A DNA stretch of 57,110 nucleotides from Solirubrobacter deserti. Its GTDB lineage: Bacteria > Actinomycetota > Thermoleophilia > Solirubrobacterales > Solirubrobacteraceae. The notes under the pieces are model-generated. The model was not told the DNA's origin. It did not search any database and saw only the letters and a program-made list of their open reading frames with translations. Of this stretch, positions 16,638-24,941 are shown in pieces. Where the stretch lies: the NCBI RefSeq assembly GCF_027587175.1, contig NZ_JAPCID010000040.1, positions 1 through 57,110 on the forward strand. Reading direction: 5' to 3'. The translations under genes were made by a program, and so were the position numbers. Position 1 is the first letter of the stretch, and each line of letters opens with the position of its first letter.

Positions 16638-17306
16638 ATGCATCTGAAGCGCCTGGCGGCCACGGCCGCCACGATCGCCCTTGCGGCGACCGCGACCGCC
16701 TGCGGCGGCGAAGACGAGACGACCGCCGCCACCACCACCGGCACCACGCAGAGCAAGCCGGCGCCCCTCGCCGACATCCCGTCGCTGAGCGGCCGCAGCA
16801 CCGCCGTCACGCTCGACGCCGGGTTCGTGGACGCGCTGGGCTCGTTGAAGCTCACGCCGGCGCCGGTCGGCGACGCCGAGATCACGCCGCAGGGCGTCGC
16901 CGAGTTCCCGATCACCGGTGGCAACGTCACCTACTACGAGCCGGGGACGGTCTCTCCGTACGTGCAGGGCATGATCGACCACGCCGGCTCGGGCCTCAGC
17001 CTCACCGGCGGCGGCAAGAAGGTCGAGCTGACCGACTTCGAGGTCGACCCGGGCAAGTCCGTGCTCACCGGCAAGGTGTCCGTGGACGGCGCGGTCGCCG
17101 CCGAGAGCGCGCCGCTGTTCTTCCTCGACGGCCGCACGCTCAAGCCGCTCGAGACCAACGACAACGGCACCGCCGTGCTCGAGGGCACGACCGTCAAGCT
17201 CAAGGCCGAGGCCGCGGACCTGCTCAACCAGACGTTCGGCGTCGACGCCCTCACCGAGGGCCTGAAGATCGGCGTCGCGAAGATCACGGTCAACACGGGC
17301 GCCTGA
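16638..17306 (+). CDS. Secreted lipoprotein of unknown function
   Basis: 222 aa. Signal sequence MHLKRLAATAATIALAATAT followed by AC and GGEDE: a lipobox-like ATAC places the lipidated Cys near residue 22. A Thr-rich spacer follows, then a mostly beta domain with FVDALGSLKLTPAPVGDAEI, FPITGGNVTYYEPGTVSPYV and APLFFLDGRTLKPLE. This pattern recurs in secreted proteins of this bacterial group and is loosely reminiscent of HtaA-like beta-sandwiches, but I cannot assign the family firmly. A GAAAGGCAGTGAG purine-rich ribosome site precedes the ATG at 16638. Divergent from the LAL regulator by about 50 bp, so possibly regulated by it. Confidence 0.7.
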   Translation: MHLKRLAATAATIALAATATACGGEDETTAATTTGTTQSKPAPLADIPSLSGRSTAVTLDAGFVDALGSLKLTPAPVGDAEITPQGVAEFPITGGNVTYYEPGTVSPYVQGMIDHAGSGLSLTGGGKKVELTDFEVDPGKSVLTGKVSVDGAVAAESAPLFFLDGRTLKPLETNDNGTAVLEGTTVKLKAEAADLLNQTFGVDALTEGLKIGVAKITVNTGA

Positions 17307-17307
17307 C

Positions 17308-18072
17308 TCACGCGTAGGCGACCAGGTACCGCCACTGGTTGCGCAGGCGAAAGCTGCCGTCGGGCCGGCGCAGCGGCTGCAGTGAGGTGAGGATGGCGTC
17401 GCGCACGGCGTCCTCACCCGCGGCCCGGACCGCCGCCCCGACCGGCGCGGGCGCCAGCAGCAGCTCGACGAGCTCGGCCTCGCCCGCGTAGTGGAACGCG
17501 TACTCGAGGTCGAAGGCGTCGCCCGGCGTGAGCCCGGCGGCGCTCGCGATCTGCTCCAGCACGCCGGGGCTCCACAACGGCGGGGGCGGCGGGCTGTCCC
17601 CGCCCGGGGCGAGCGCGAACACCGCGTCCTTCATGCGCGTGAGGTCGCACCACTCCGGGTTTCCCCAGACCTGGATGACGACCGGGGCGCCGGACCTGGC
17701 CACCCGCCGCGCCTCGCGCAGCGCCGCGGTCATGTCGCGGGCGAAGAAGAACGCGTTGAAGCCGAACACGGCGTCGAAGGCGTCGTCGTCGTAGGGCAGC
17801 GCCTCCATGTCGCCCACCCGCAGGTCGGCCGCGGGGACACGCTCGCGCGCCAGCGCAAGCAGCTCGGGCGAGGCGTCCAGCCCGGACACCCGCGCCCCGC
17901 GGTCGTGGGCGAGGCGCAGGAAGGCGCCCGTGCCGCACCCCACGTCGAGGACGCTCGCGCCCGCGGCGAGCGGCACCCGGCGCAGCGCTTCGCGGTAGGT
18001 CTCCAGCTGCTGGTCCTCGGTCCGGCCCCAGGCGAGCGCCCGCGCGCCCCAGAGCGTGCCCTGGGCGGTCAC
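17308..18072 (-). CDS. Class I SAM-dependent methyltransferase
   Basis: 254 aa. Motif I VLDVGCGTGAFLRLA (about residue 42), acidic motif SGLDASPELLALAR, motif post-II VGDMEALPYDDDAFDAVFG, typical of UbiE/Coq5-like small-molecule methyltransferases. The substrate is unknown. The GTG at 18072 overlaps the TGA of the cupin gene (GTGA), so both proteins are made from one mRNA that starts at the MarR-controlled promoter near 18463-18505. The gene converges on the lipoprotein gene with a 1-bp gap. Confidence 0.88.
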   Translation of the reverse strand: MTAQGTLWGARALAWGRTEDQQLETYREALRRVPLAAGASVLDVGCGTGAFLRLAHDRGARVSGLDASPELLALARERVPAADLRVGDMEALPYDDDAFDAVFGFNAFFFARDMTAALREARRVARSGAPVVIQVWGNPEWCDLTRMKDAVFALAPGGDSPPPPPLWSPGVLEQIASAAGLTPGDAFDLEYAFHYAGEAELVELLLAPAPVGAAVRAAGEDAVRDAILTSLQPLRRPDGSFRLRNQWRYLVAYA

Positions 18073-18449
18073 TGGACGAACTCGATGCCGTGGGCCTCGG
18101 CGAGGGCGACGACATCGCCGGGGTTCGCGGCGAGGGCGCGCACGAAGGCCTCCATCTCCGTGCCGGGGGAGAACACCACGTACGCGCGCGCCGGCTCGTC
18201 GCTCTCGTTGCGGACGGTGTGCGCGGCGCCGCCCGGGATGTGCACCACCGAGCCGGGCGTGGCGACGATCCGCTCGTGCTCGCGGTAGATCGTGAGCCGG
18301 CCGGCCTCGACGCGGTAGAGCTCCTCAGAGGGATGACGGTGCAGGCCCGGCGGGCCGCCCCCGGCCGGGATCGTGACCTCGGTGGCGAGCAGCGCGCTGC
18401 CGCGGGCGTGGATGGCGATCTCGTCGCTTCCGACTTTCAGGCGTTCCAT
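18069..18449 (-). CDS. Cupin-domain protein
   Basis: 126 aa single cupin barrel. Motif 1 GGGPPGLHRHPSEELYRVEAG carries the His/His/Glu ligands, and motif 2 PGSVVHIPGGAAHTVRNESD carries the last His. Such proteins are small metal-dependent isomerases, dioxygenases or sensors; the substrate is not evident. A TGGAG ribosome site lies upstream of the ATG at 18449. It forms a translationally coupled pair with the methyltransferase, and its promoter region contains two copies of a palindrome that also flank the divergent MarR gene. Confidence 0.85.
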   Translation of the reverse strand: MERLKVGSDEIAIHARGSALLATEVTIPAGGGPPGLHRHPSEELYRVEAGRLTIYREHERIVATPGSVVHIPGGAAHTVRNESDEPARAYVVFSPGTEMEAFVRALAANPGDVVALAEAHGIEFVQ

Positions 18450-18462
18450 TTGACGACTCCAG

Positions 18463-18483
18463 TTAGACAGGATGACTGTCTAA
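18463..18483. promoter_or_regulatory. MarR operator, copy 1
   Basis: Perfect inverted repeat TTAGACAG-GATGA-CTGTCTAA in the cupin/MarR divergent gap. It overlaps the likely -10 region of the cupin gene. Its shape and length fit a MarR-dimer site. Confidence 0.6.
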
Positions 18484-18486
18484 ATC

Positions 18487-18505
18487 TAGGCAGGTAGACT
18501 GTCTA
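18487..18505. promoter_or_regulatory. MarR operator, copy 2
   Basis: TAGGCAG-GTAGA-CTGTCTA, the same palindrome with one arm mismatch, offset 23 bp from copy 1. It lies just upstream of the MarR GTG start, so it probably mediates autoregulation. Confidence 0.55.
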
Positions 18506-18512
18506 AAGTCAA

Positions 18513-18962
18513 GTGTCGAGCCTGCCGGACACCACCGCCCGCCACGCGCCCGAGAACATCGCGATCCTGCTGCGCGAGCCGTTCCGGCGCATGACGGAGC
18601 AGACGATCGCGCGGCTCGCCGAGCGTGGGCACCCGCAGGTGCGTTACGCCCACGGCAACGTCTTCCAGTTCCTCGACGACGCGGGCACGCGCGTGTCCGT
18701 CCTCGCGGAGCGGGCCGGGATGACCAAGCAGTCGATGGCCCAGCTCGTCGAGCACCTCGAGACGCACGGCTACGTGGAGCGCGTGTCCGACCCCGCGGAC
18801 GGCCGCGCGAAGCTCGTGCGCACGACGGCCCGGGGGCGTGAGGTCTTCGCCGTCGTGCGCGAGTTCATCGCGGAGACGGAGGCCCTGATCGAGGCGCGGC
18901 TGGGCGCCGACAAGCTCGCGCGCCTGCGCGCGCTGCTCACTGAGCTCGACGCGGCGCTCTGA
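18513..18962 (+). CDS. MarR family transcriptional regulator
   Basis: 149 aa from the GTG at 18513. The winged helix-turn-helix contains RVSVLAERAGMTKQSMAQLV (recognition helix) and the wing YVERVSDPADGRAKLVRTTA, with dimerisation helices at both ends. The start is only 3-12 nt from possible -10 boxes and 8 nt from operator copy 2, so repression of both itself and the cupin/methyltransferase pair is likely, relieved by a small ligand. The 3' end overlaps the convergent acyltransferase gene by 26 bp. Confidence 0.88.
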   Translation: MSSLPDTTARHAPENIAILLREPFRRMTEQTIARLAERGHPQVRYAHGNVFQFLDDAGTRVSVLAERAGMTKQSMAQLVEHLETHGYVERVSDPADGRAKLVRTTARGREVFAVVREFIAETEALIEARLGADKLARLRALLTELDAAL

Positions 18963-19998
18963 GACCGGTGCGCGCGGGGACGCGCGCCCCCAGCCGCATC
19001 GCGGGCTTCTCGACGAGGTACCACGAGACCGCGGCGAGCGCGAAGGTGATCGGGAAGACCCACAGCGCCGCCGGGACGAAGCGCTCCGGCATCCGCTCGT
19101 GCAGCTGCAGCGCGTACATGACCGGGTAGTGCCACAGGTAGACGCCGAAGGACACGGTCCCGAGCCACACGACCGGCTTGGCGCTCAGCATGCGGCTCTC
19201 GCGGTAGGCGAGCGACCACAGCACCAGCCCGAACCCGATGCCGGCGGGCAGGTCGCCGACCGCATGGCCGAGTGTGCCCGTCCCGTCGCTGTGCCACCAC
19301 GAGTTGGCGAGCACGATCGCAACTCCCAGCAGGCCGACGAACCGCGGCGGTGAGCGCTGCGCCAGGACCGCCGCGGCGACGCCGCAGGTGAGCACGCCGA
19401 TGTACGAGGGGAGCGTCCAGGTCACCTCCGGCGGCCACTCGCGCAGCACGCCGGCGGTGGTCCACAGCAGCCCGCCCGCGATCAGGCCGGCGCAGGTCGT
19501 CAGCGGCCGCCGCAGCAGCGCGTAGCCGATCAGCGGCAGCACGAGGTAGAAGCTGACCTCGACGTGCAGCGACCACATCGGCGGGTCCAGCTGGTTGCGC
19601 GTCTCCTCGAACAGATTCGGGATGAAGAAGAGGAACTTCGGCAGGTCGTGCAGCGCGATCGCGCGGCCGTGCTCGGTGCCGTGCAGCAGCAGGAACGAGC
19701 CGACCACCGCGAGCCAGTAGCCCGGCACCACGCGCGCGAACCGCCGCGCCGCGTAGCGGCGCAGGTCGGGCGTCTTCCCCGCCGCCCACGGCAGCGCCAG
19801 CAGGAACCCGGACAGCACGAAGAAGAAGATCAGCGACACGCGGAACTCGCCGATCACGCGGTCCAGCAGATCGGTCCGGCCCGGCCGCGGATGGTTCGCG
19901 TCCGTGTACATCCAGACGTGCAGGACGACGATCAGCACGCACGCGAGCCCGCGCAGGCCGTCGAAGGACTCGAAGCGGGGGCGAGTTATCCGCGCCAC
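18937..19998 (-). CDS. Acyltransferase 3 (OafA/YrhL-like) membrane O-acyltransferase
   Basis: 353 aa integral membrane protein with about ten hydrophobic segments. The family start FDGLRGLACVLIVVLHVW contains the catalytic-region His, and the FVLSGFLLALPW and RRFARVVPGYW motifs follow. Family members transfer acetyl or other acyl groups onto exported polysaccharides, peptidoglycan or lipids. There is no SGNH extension. The GTG at 19998 lies 14 bp from the divergent recQ start. The C-terminal Arg-rich tail overlaps the MarR gene. Confidence 0.88.
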   Translation of the reverse strand: MARITRPRFESFDGLRGLACVLIVVLHVWMYTDANHPRPGRTDLLDRVIGEFRVSLIFFFVLSGFLLALPWAAGKTPDLRRYAARRFARVVPGYWLAVVGSFLLLHGTEHGRAIALHDLPKFLFFIPNLFEETRNQLDPPMWSLHVEVSFYLVLPLIGYALLRRPLTTCAGLIAGGLLWTTAGVLREWPPEVTWTLPSYIGVLTCGVAAAVLAQRSPPRFVGLLGVAIVLANSWWHSDGTGTLGHAVGDLPAGIGFGLVLWSLAYRESRMLSAKPVVWLGTVSFGVYLWHYPVMYALQLHERMPERFVPAALWVFPITFALAAVSWYLVEKPAMRLGARVPARTGLRAPRRAQ

Positions 19999-20002
19999 TG
20001 CC

Positions 20003-20008
20003 TAGCCT
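20003..20008 (+). promoter_or_regulatory. -10 box (TAGCCT) of recQ
   Basis: TAGCCT ends 4 nt before the ATG at 20013, in the 14-bp gap between divergent start codons. It implies a leaderless or nearly leaderless recQ mRNA. Confidence 0.35.
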
Positions 20009-20012
20009 GACC

Positions 20013-22049
20013 ATGGTGGAAGAACTGCTGCACCGACTGGCCGGGCCGAACGCGACGTTCCGCGAGCACCAGCGCGAGGCGATCACGGATCTGGTCGAGG
20101 ACCGTGCCCGCGTGCTGTGCGTCCAGCGCACGGGCTGGGGCAAATCGGCCGTGTACTTCCTCGCGACGACGATGCTGCGCGAGCGCGGCGCCGGCCCCGC
20201 GCTGATCGTCTCGCCGCTGCTGGCGCTGATGCGCAACCAGATCGCGGCGGCGGAGAAGCTCGGCATCCGCGCGCACACGATCAACTCGACCAACCGCGAC
20301 GCGTGGGCCGAGGTCCGCGACCTGCTGCGCGAGGACGCCGTCGACCTGCTGCTGATCAGCCCCGAGCGCCTGAACAACCCGCAGTTCCGGGAGACGATGC
20401 TGCCGCTGTTCGCCGAGCGCGTCGGGCTGCTGGTGGTCGACGAGGCGCACTGCATCAGCGACTGGGGCCACGACTTCCGCCCGGACTACCGGCGCATCCA
20501 GGAGATGCTCGAACGGCTGCCGGAGGGCGTCGCGGTGCTGTGCACCACGGCGACGGCGAACGATCGCGTGGTGGCGGACATCACGGAGCAGTTGGCGTTG
20601 GGGCATGCGGGCGCGTTGCGGACGTATCGGGGGCCGTTGTCGAGGGCTTCGCTGCGGTTGGAGGTCGTGGAAAAGCCGGCGCCGGCGGACCGCCTGGCGT
20701 GGCTGGCGACTTTTCTCCCCTCCCTCCCGGGTTCCGGGATCGTGTACACCCTTACCAAACGCGACGCCGATTTGGTCGCCGATTTCCTCTCGGCGCACGG
20801 CGTGCCCGCGCAGTCCTACAGCGGTGAGGTGGACACGGAGACGCGGATCACGACCGAGGAGCAGCTGCTGCGCAACGAGCTCAAGTGCGTGGTCGCCACC
20901 AGCGCGCTGGGCATGGGCTACGACAAGCCCGACCTCGGCTTCGTCGTGCACTACCAGGCGCCCGGCTCGGTGATCTCCTACTACCAGCAGGTCGGCCGCG
21001 CCGGCCGCGCGATCGACCGCGCCGACGTCGTGCTGCTGCGCGGCGCCGAGGACCGCCGGATCCAGGACTTCTTCATCGAGCAGGCGTTTCCGCGGCGCGA
21101 GCAGGTCGACCGCGTGCTCGAGGCGCTCACGGACGACAGCGCGACCACGAACGAGCTGATGGGCATCGTCAACCTCGGCAAGGGCCGGCTGGAGGCGATG
21201 CTCAAGGTGCTCGACGTCGAGGGCGCGGTGGCCCGCGACGGCACGCGCTGGACGCGTCAACCCGGCGCGACGTGGGAGTACGACGGCGACCGCTACGCGC
21301 ACGTCACCGCGCTGCGGCGGCGCGAGCAGGAGGCGATGGCCGCGTTCGGCGCCGACGGCCGCTGCCTCATGCGCGCGCTGCAGGAGGAGCTCGACGACCC
21401 CGACCCGAGCGACTGCGGCGTCTGCGCGGTGTGCACGGCGCCGAAGTTCGACAAGCCGCTGGACGAGGCGCTGGTGCGCGCCGCGGCCCTGCACCTGCGC
21501 TCCAAGCCGATTGTCCTCGACGTCAAGAAGATGGCGCCGGACGCCGAGGGCAAGATGAAGAAGCTGCCCGAGGACGTGCGGGCCGAGGAAGGGCTCGCGC
21601 TCGCCCGGCTCGGCGACGGGGGCTGGGACCCGCTCGTCCAGCGGGGCCGGAGCGACGGGCGCTTCGACGATCAGCTGGTGGAGGCGGCGGCCGAGGCCGT
21701 GCGCACCTGGCGGCCCGCGATCGGCTTGGTCACCGCGATCCCGTCCAAGCGCTCCGGCGCGCTGGTGCCGGACTTCGCGGCACGGCTGGCGGCCGCGCTC
21801 GGGCTGCCGTTCGAGCCGCTGCTGGAGCGCGTCGGCGACAACCCGCCGCAGCGCGAGATGGCCAACTCGGCGCAGCAGGTGGCCAACGTGCGCGGGGCGT
21901 TCAAGGTCGTCGCCGCGCCGCCGCCGGCCGGCGCGCTGCTGGTCGACGACATCCGCTTCAGCGGCTGGACGCTCGCGATGGTCGCCGGGCAGTTGCGCCG
22001 CCAGGGCGCAACCGCCGTGTTCCCGTTCGCGCTCTCAACCGCGTTTTAG
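20013..22049 (+). CDS. recQ: RecQ-type ATP-dependent DNA helicase with C-terminal phosphoribosyltransferase-like domain
   Basis: 678 aa. Superfamily-2 helicase motifs: Walker A QRTGWGKSAVYF (about residue 40), DEAH box VVDEAHCISDWGHDFRPDYR, and motif VI YYQQVGRAGRAIDR. The RecQ zinc-binding region has Cys in GRCLMRALQEELDDP and DCGVCAVC. No HRDC domain follows. Instead the last 150 residues resemble a type I phosphoribosyltransferase, with the PRPP-loop signature LVDDIRFSGWT at about 643-653 and VTAIPSKRSGALVPDFAARL upstream, as in ComF-like proteins. RecQ unwinds 3'-tailed duplexes during recombination repair. The role of the tail is unknown. Confidence 0.9.
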   Translation: MVEELLHRLAGPNATFREHQREAITDLVEDRARVLCVQRTGWGKSAVYFLATTMLRERGAGPALIVSPLLALMRNQIAAAEKLGIRAHTINSTNRDAWAEVRDLLREDAVDLLLISPERLNNPQFRETMLPLFAERVGLLVVDEAHCISDWGHDFRPDYRRIQEMLERLPEGVAVLCTTATANDRVVADITEQLALGHAGALRTYRGPLSRASLRLEVVEKPAPADRLAWLATFLPSLPGSGIVYTLTKRDADLVADFLSAHGVPAQSYSGEVDTETRITTEEQLLRNELKCVVATSALGMGYDKPDLGFVVHYQAPGSVISYYQQVGRAGRAIDRADVVLLRGAEDRRIQDFFIEQAFPRREQVDRVLEALTDDSATTNELMGIVNLGKGRLEAMLKVLDVEGAVARDGTRWTRQPGATWEYDGDRYAHVTALRRREQEAMAAFGADGRCLMRALQEELDDPDPSDCGVCAVCTAPKFDKPLDEALVRAAALHLRSKPIVLDVKKMAPDAEGKMKKLPEDVRAEEGLALARLGDGGWDPLVQRGRSDGRFDDQLVEAAAEAVRTWRPAIGLVTAIPSKRSGALVPDFAARLAAALGLPFEPLLERVGDNPPQREMANSAQQVANVRGAFKVVAAPPPAGALLVDDIRFSGWTLAMVAGQLRRQGATAVFPFALSTAF

Positions 22050-22583
22050 GAGCTTCTCCCACAGCCGCTGGTTGCGGACCCGGATGGTGCCGAAGACCGT
22101 GCCGCCCGTGAGGATCACGCGCGGCGCGCCCGGCGTCGGGGCGCTCGCCTGCTGCTTGAGGCTGCCCATCCGCGTCTCGGCCCGGACCTCGACCTGCACG
22201 CCCACCGGCACGAGCAGGTCGATCGTGCCGAACGGCGTGAAGGCGTCGATCACGATCTCGCGCGAGCTGATCGTCGCCTGCCGCAGGTCCAGAGTGATGC
22301 TGCCTGTCCAGGAGCGGAACTCGCTGTGCGCGGGCACGACCCACGCGCCCGTGCGCTTGACGTCGCCCAACGTCTTCTCGCTCGCGTTCGCCGCGCTCAC
22401 GGTCATGCCCGGCGCGGGCAGGTCGGCGGTCAGCGGATCGAGCTCGCCGCGCGTCTTGGCGTTGGCGGCCAGCTCGATGCGGTCCGTCAGCTCCTCCATC
22501 GTCAACCGGCCCTCGGCGGCCGCCTCGCGCAGCTGCTCGATGACGGCGTCCCGCTCGGCGTCTGAAGCTCGCACGTCCACCAC
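22035..22583 (-). CDS. DUF1707 / LiaF-C-like cell-wall stress protein
   Basis: About 182 aa. The N-terminal DUF1707 reads RASDAERDAVIEQLREAAAE then GRLTMEELTDRIELA, ending ADLPAP. The C-terminal beta-rich domain (REIVIDAFTPFGTIDLLVPV, GTVFGTIRVRN) matches the cell-wall-active antibiotic response (LiaF C-terminal) fold, which oligomerises and modulates two-component stress sensing. No membrane segment, so cytoplasmic. Tandem GTG codons at 22583 and 22580 are both possible starts; the first lies 5 nt after a TAGAGT -10 box. Its 3' end overlaps recQ by 15 bp. Confidence 0.8.
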   Translation of the reverse strand: MVDVRASDAERDAVIEQLREAAAEGRLTMEELTDRIELAANAKTRGELDPLTADLPAPGMTVSAANASEKTLGDVKRTGAWVVPAHSEFRSWTGSITLDLRQATISSREIVIDAFTPFGTIDLLVPVGVQVEVRAETRMGSLKQQASAPTPGAPRVILTGGTVFGTIRVRNQRLWEKLLKRG

Positions 22584-22588
22584 CTGCA

Positions 22589-22594
22589 ACTCTA
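22589..22594 (-). promoter_or_regulatory. -10 box (TAGAGT) of the DUF1707 gene
   Basis: TAGAGT on the minus strand lies wholly inside the 12-bp gap between the divergent DUF1707 and pfkB starts, 5 nt before the GTG at 22583. Expression of the two genes must interfere or be coordinated. Confidence 0.45.
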
Positions 22595-22595
22595 C

Positions 22596-23504
22596 GTGCC
22601 GATGGCGATCGTGGTTGGAGGAGAGGCGCTCGTCGACCTGGTCCCGCACGCCGACCACCTGGCCGCGCACCCCGGCGGCGGGCCGTACAACACGGCGCGC
22701 ACGCTGGGCCGGCTCGAGCAGGACGTGCACTTCCTCGGCTGCCTGTCCGACGACGGCTTCGGACGGCAGCTGCGCGCCGAGCTCGAGGCGGATCGGGTCA
22801 AGCTCGACACGGTGGTCTCGACCGCCAGGCCGACGACGCTCGCGCTGGCCGAGGTCGACGCGTCCGGCGCGGCCAGCTACCGCTTCTACACCGAGGGCAC
22901 GAGCGCGCCGGCGCTGACGCCGGAGGCCGCGCTGGCGGCGCTGCCGCAAGACGTCGACGTCCTCCACGTGGGCACGCTCGGCCTGATCATGGAGCCGACC
23001 GCGAGCGCGCTCCGGCGCGTGGTCGAGGCGGTTGCCGACCGTGCGCTGATCATGGTCGACCCGAACTGCCGGCCGACGTTCATCGCCGACCGCGACGCGT
23101 ACCGCGAGCAGCTCTCGCCGGTCCTGCGCCACGCGCACGTGGTGAAGGTGAGCGGCGACGACCTCGAGTACCTGTCGCCCGGCGTCGGGATGGTGGACGC
23201 CGCGCGGGCGCTGGACGTGCCGGTCGCGCTCGTCACGCTCGGCGGCGACGGCGCATTGATCGTCACGCCCGAGGACGAGGCGCACGTGGACGCGCCGAAG
23301 ATCACCGTCGTGGACACGATCGGCGCCGGTGACGCGTTCGGCGGCGGATTCCTCACGTACGTCGCCGAGCACGGCCGCGGCGTGCTGGACGACTCGGAGG
23401 CGGTGCGGGCGGCGACGCGCTTCGCGTGCGTCGTCGCCGCCCGGACCTGCGAGCGTGCGGGTGCCAGTCCGCCGAGGCGCTCAGACCTCGACGGCGACCT
23501 CTGA
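22596..23504 (+). CDS. PfkB-family carbohydrate kinase (fructokinase/ribokinase-like)
   Basis: 302 aa from GTG 22596, or 300 from ATG 22602. PfkB signature 1 region: HPGGGPYNTARTLGRL. Signature 2: VVDTIGAGDAFGGGFL, where the Asp of GAGD is the catalytic base and the preceding Gly/Ala form the anion hole. The middle holds VDPNCRP and VVKVSGDDLEYL, typical of sugar kinases. It phosphorylates a sugar or nucleoside with ATP; specificity is not clear, with fructokinase-like proteins the nearest pattern. It is divergent from DUF1707 by 12 bp, and its 3' end overlaps the convergent MFS gene by 24 bp. Confidence 0.88.
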   Translation: MPMAIVVGGEALVDLVPHADHLAAHPGGGPYNTARTLGRLEQDVHFLGCLSDDGFGRQLRAELEADRVKLDTVVSTARPTTLALAEVDASGAASYRFYTEGTSAPALTPEAALAALPQDVDVLHVGTLGLIMEPTASALRRVVEAVADRALIMVDPNCRPTFIADRDAYREQLSPVLRHAHVVKVSGDDLEYLSPGVGMVDAARALDVPVALVTLGGDGALIVTPEDEAHVDAPKITVVDTIGAGDAFGGGFLTYVAEHGRGVLDDSEAVRAATRFACVVAARTCERAGASPPRRSDLDGDL

Positions 23505-24941
23505 GCCGGGGACGGGCTCGCGCTCGCGCGGCATGCGGAGCGCCACGAGGGCGATCACGATGCCGACGATGACCGCTCCGGCGGCGACCTGGAAGGCCAG
23601 GGTGTAGCCGCCGGTGAGGGCCTGCAGGGCGTTGGCGCCGGACTGCGTGAGCTCGGCGGTGCGATCGGACGCGAGCGTGCCGAGGATCGCGATCCCGAGC
23701 GCGCCGGCGAGCTGCATGGAGACGTTGATGATGCCGCTGCCGAGGCCGGCGTCCTCCGGGCGCACGTCGCTCATCGCGATCGTCATCAGCGGCAGCATCG
23801 CCGTGCCCATGCCGAGACCCATCACCGCGAAGGCGGCGAACAGCGTCGGGAAGTAGGCGGTGTTCACGTCCGCGGTGGTGAGCAGCGTGAGCGCGCCGAC
23901 GACCAGCACCAGGCCGGCCACGACCGTCCGCTCCGGCCCGAGGCGGCTCATCACGCGCGCCGTCGTACCGAGCGACAGCGCGCCGACGATCAGCGTCATC
24001 GGCAGGAAGGCGAGGCCCGTGAGCCACGCGCCGTAGCCGAGCACGTGCTCGACGTAGAGGGAGCCCATCACCCACGTGCCGAACATGCCGGTGACGAGGA
24101 AGCCGCGCACCACCGACGCGCCGATCAGCGTGCGCACGCGCAGGATCCGCAGCGGGAAGATCGGGTTCTTGATCCGCGTCTGCAGGTACAGGAAGGCCGC
24201 GCCGAGGATGGCCGCCGCGCCGCCCCAGCCGAGCGTGTGCGCCGACGTCCAGCCGTGCTCGGCGGCGGTGATGATCGCGTAGACCGCGGTCATCATCGAG
24301 GCCGTCACGAGGATCGACCCGGCGACGTCGACGCCCTGCTCGAGGCCGAGGCCCGGGCGGTTCTCGATCAGCCGCGCGCCGAGCACGAGGACCGCGATCC
24401 CGATCGGCACGTTGACGGTGAAGATCCAGTGCCAGTCGACGGACTCGACCAGTGCGCCGCCGAGCAGCAGGCCGAGCGACCCGCCGGAGGTGACGACGAA
24501 CATGTACGCGCCCATGGCCTTCACGCGCTCGTCCACGCGCGGGAAGTCGGTGGCGATCAGCGCGAGGATGACCGAGGTGGCGATCGCGCCGCCGAAGCCC
24601 TGGGCGAAGCGCGCGGCGATCAGCGCCAGCTGCGATTCGGCGAGCCCGCAGGCGAGGGAGGCGACGGTGAAGATCGCGGTGCCGGCCAAGAAGACGGTCT
24701 TGCGACCGAGCAGGTCTCCGAGGCGGCCGGCGAGCAGCAGGAAGCTGCCGTAGGAGATGAGGTACGCGCCGACGACCCACGTGAGGTCGGCCTGCGAGAA
24801 CTGCAGATCGCGCTGGATGACCGGAAGGGCGACGTTCACGATGGTCATGTCCACGACCATCATCAGCTGCGCCAGACACACGACCACCAGCGCCATCCAG
24901 GTGCGCCGCGAGGCGCCTTCTACTTGTGGAGGGATAGTCAC
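23481..24941 (-). CDS. MFS multidrug exporter, DHA2/EmrB-QacA family
   Basis: 486 aa with about 14 membrane segments. TM1 reads VVVCLAQLMMVVDMTIVNVA; the TM2-3 loop is AGRLGDLLGRKTVF; further motifs are PIGIAVLVLGARL and DVRPEDAGLGSGIINVSMQL. DHA2 exporters expel hydrophobic drugs with proton antiport. The GTG at 24941 (MTIPPQVEGASRRTW) is preferred: a TATAGT -10 box lies 10 nt upstream and the codon itself sits inside the palindromic operator. A longer frame to 24980 would run through the operator. Divergent MarR and MFS is the classic self-inducible efflux arrangement. Confidence 0.9.
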   Translation of the reverse strand: MTIPPQVEGASRRTWMALVVVCLAQLMMVVDMTIVNVALPVIQRDLQFSQADLTWVVGAYLISYGSFLLLAGRLGDLLGRKTVFLAGTAIFTVASLACGLAESQLALIAARFAQGFGGAIATSVILALIATDFPRVDERVKAMGAYMFVVTSGGSLGLLLGGALVESVDWHWIFTVNVPIGIAVLVLGARLIENRPGLGLEQGVDVAGSILVTASMMTAVYAIITAAEHGWTSAHTLGWGGAAAILGAAFLYLQTRIKNPIFPLRILRVRTLIGASVVRGFLVTGMFGTWVMGSLYVEHVLGYGAWLTGLAFLPMTLIVGALSLGTTARVMSRLGPERTVVAGLVLVVGALTLLTTADVNTAYFPTLFAAFAVMGLGMGTAMLPLMTIAMSDVRPEDAGLGSGIINVSMQLAGALGIAILGTLASDRTAELTQSGANALQALTGGYTLAFQVAAGAVIVGIVIALVALRMPREREPVPGSEVAVEV

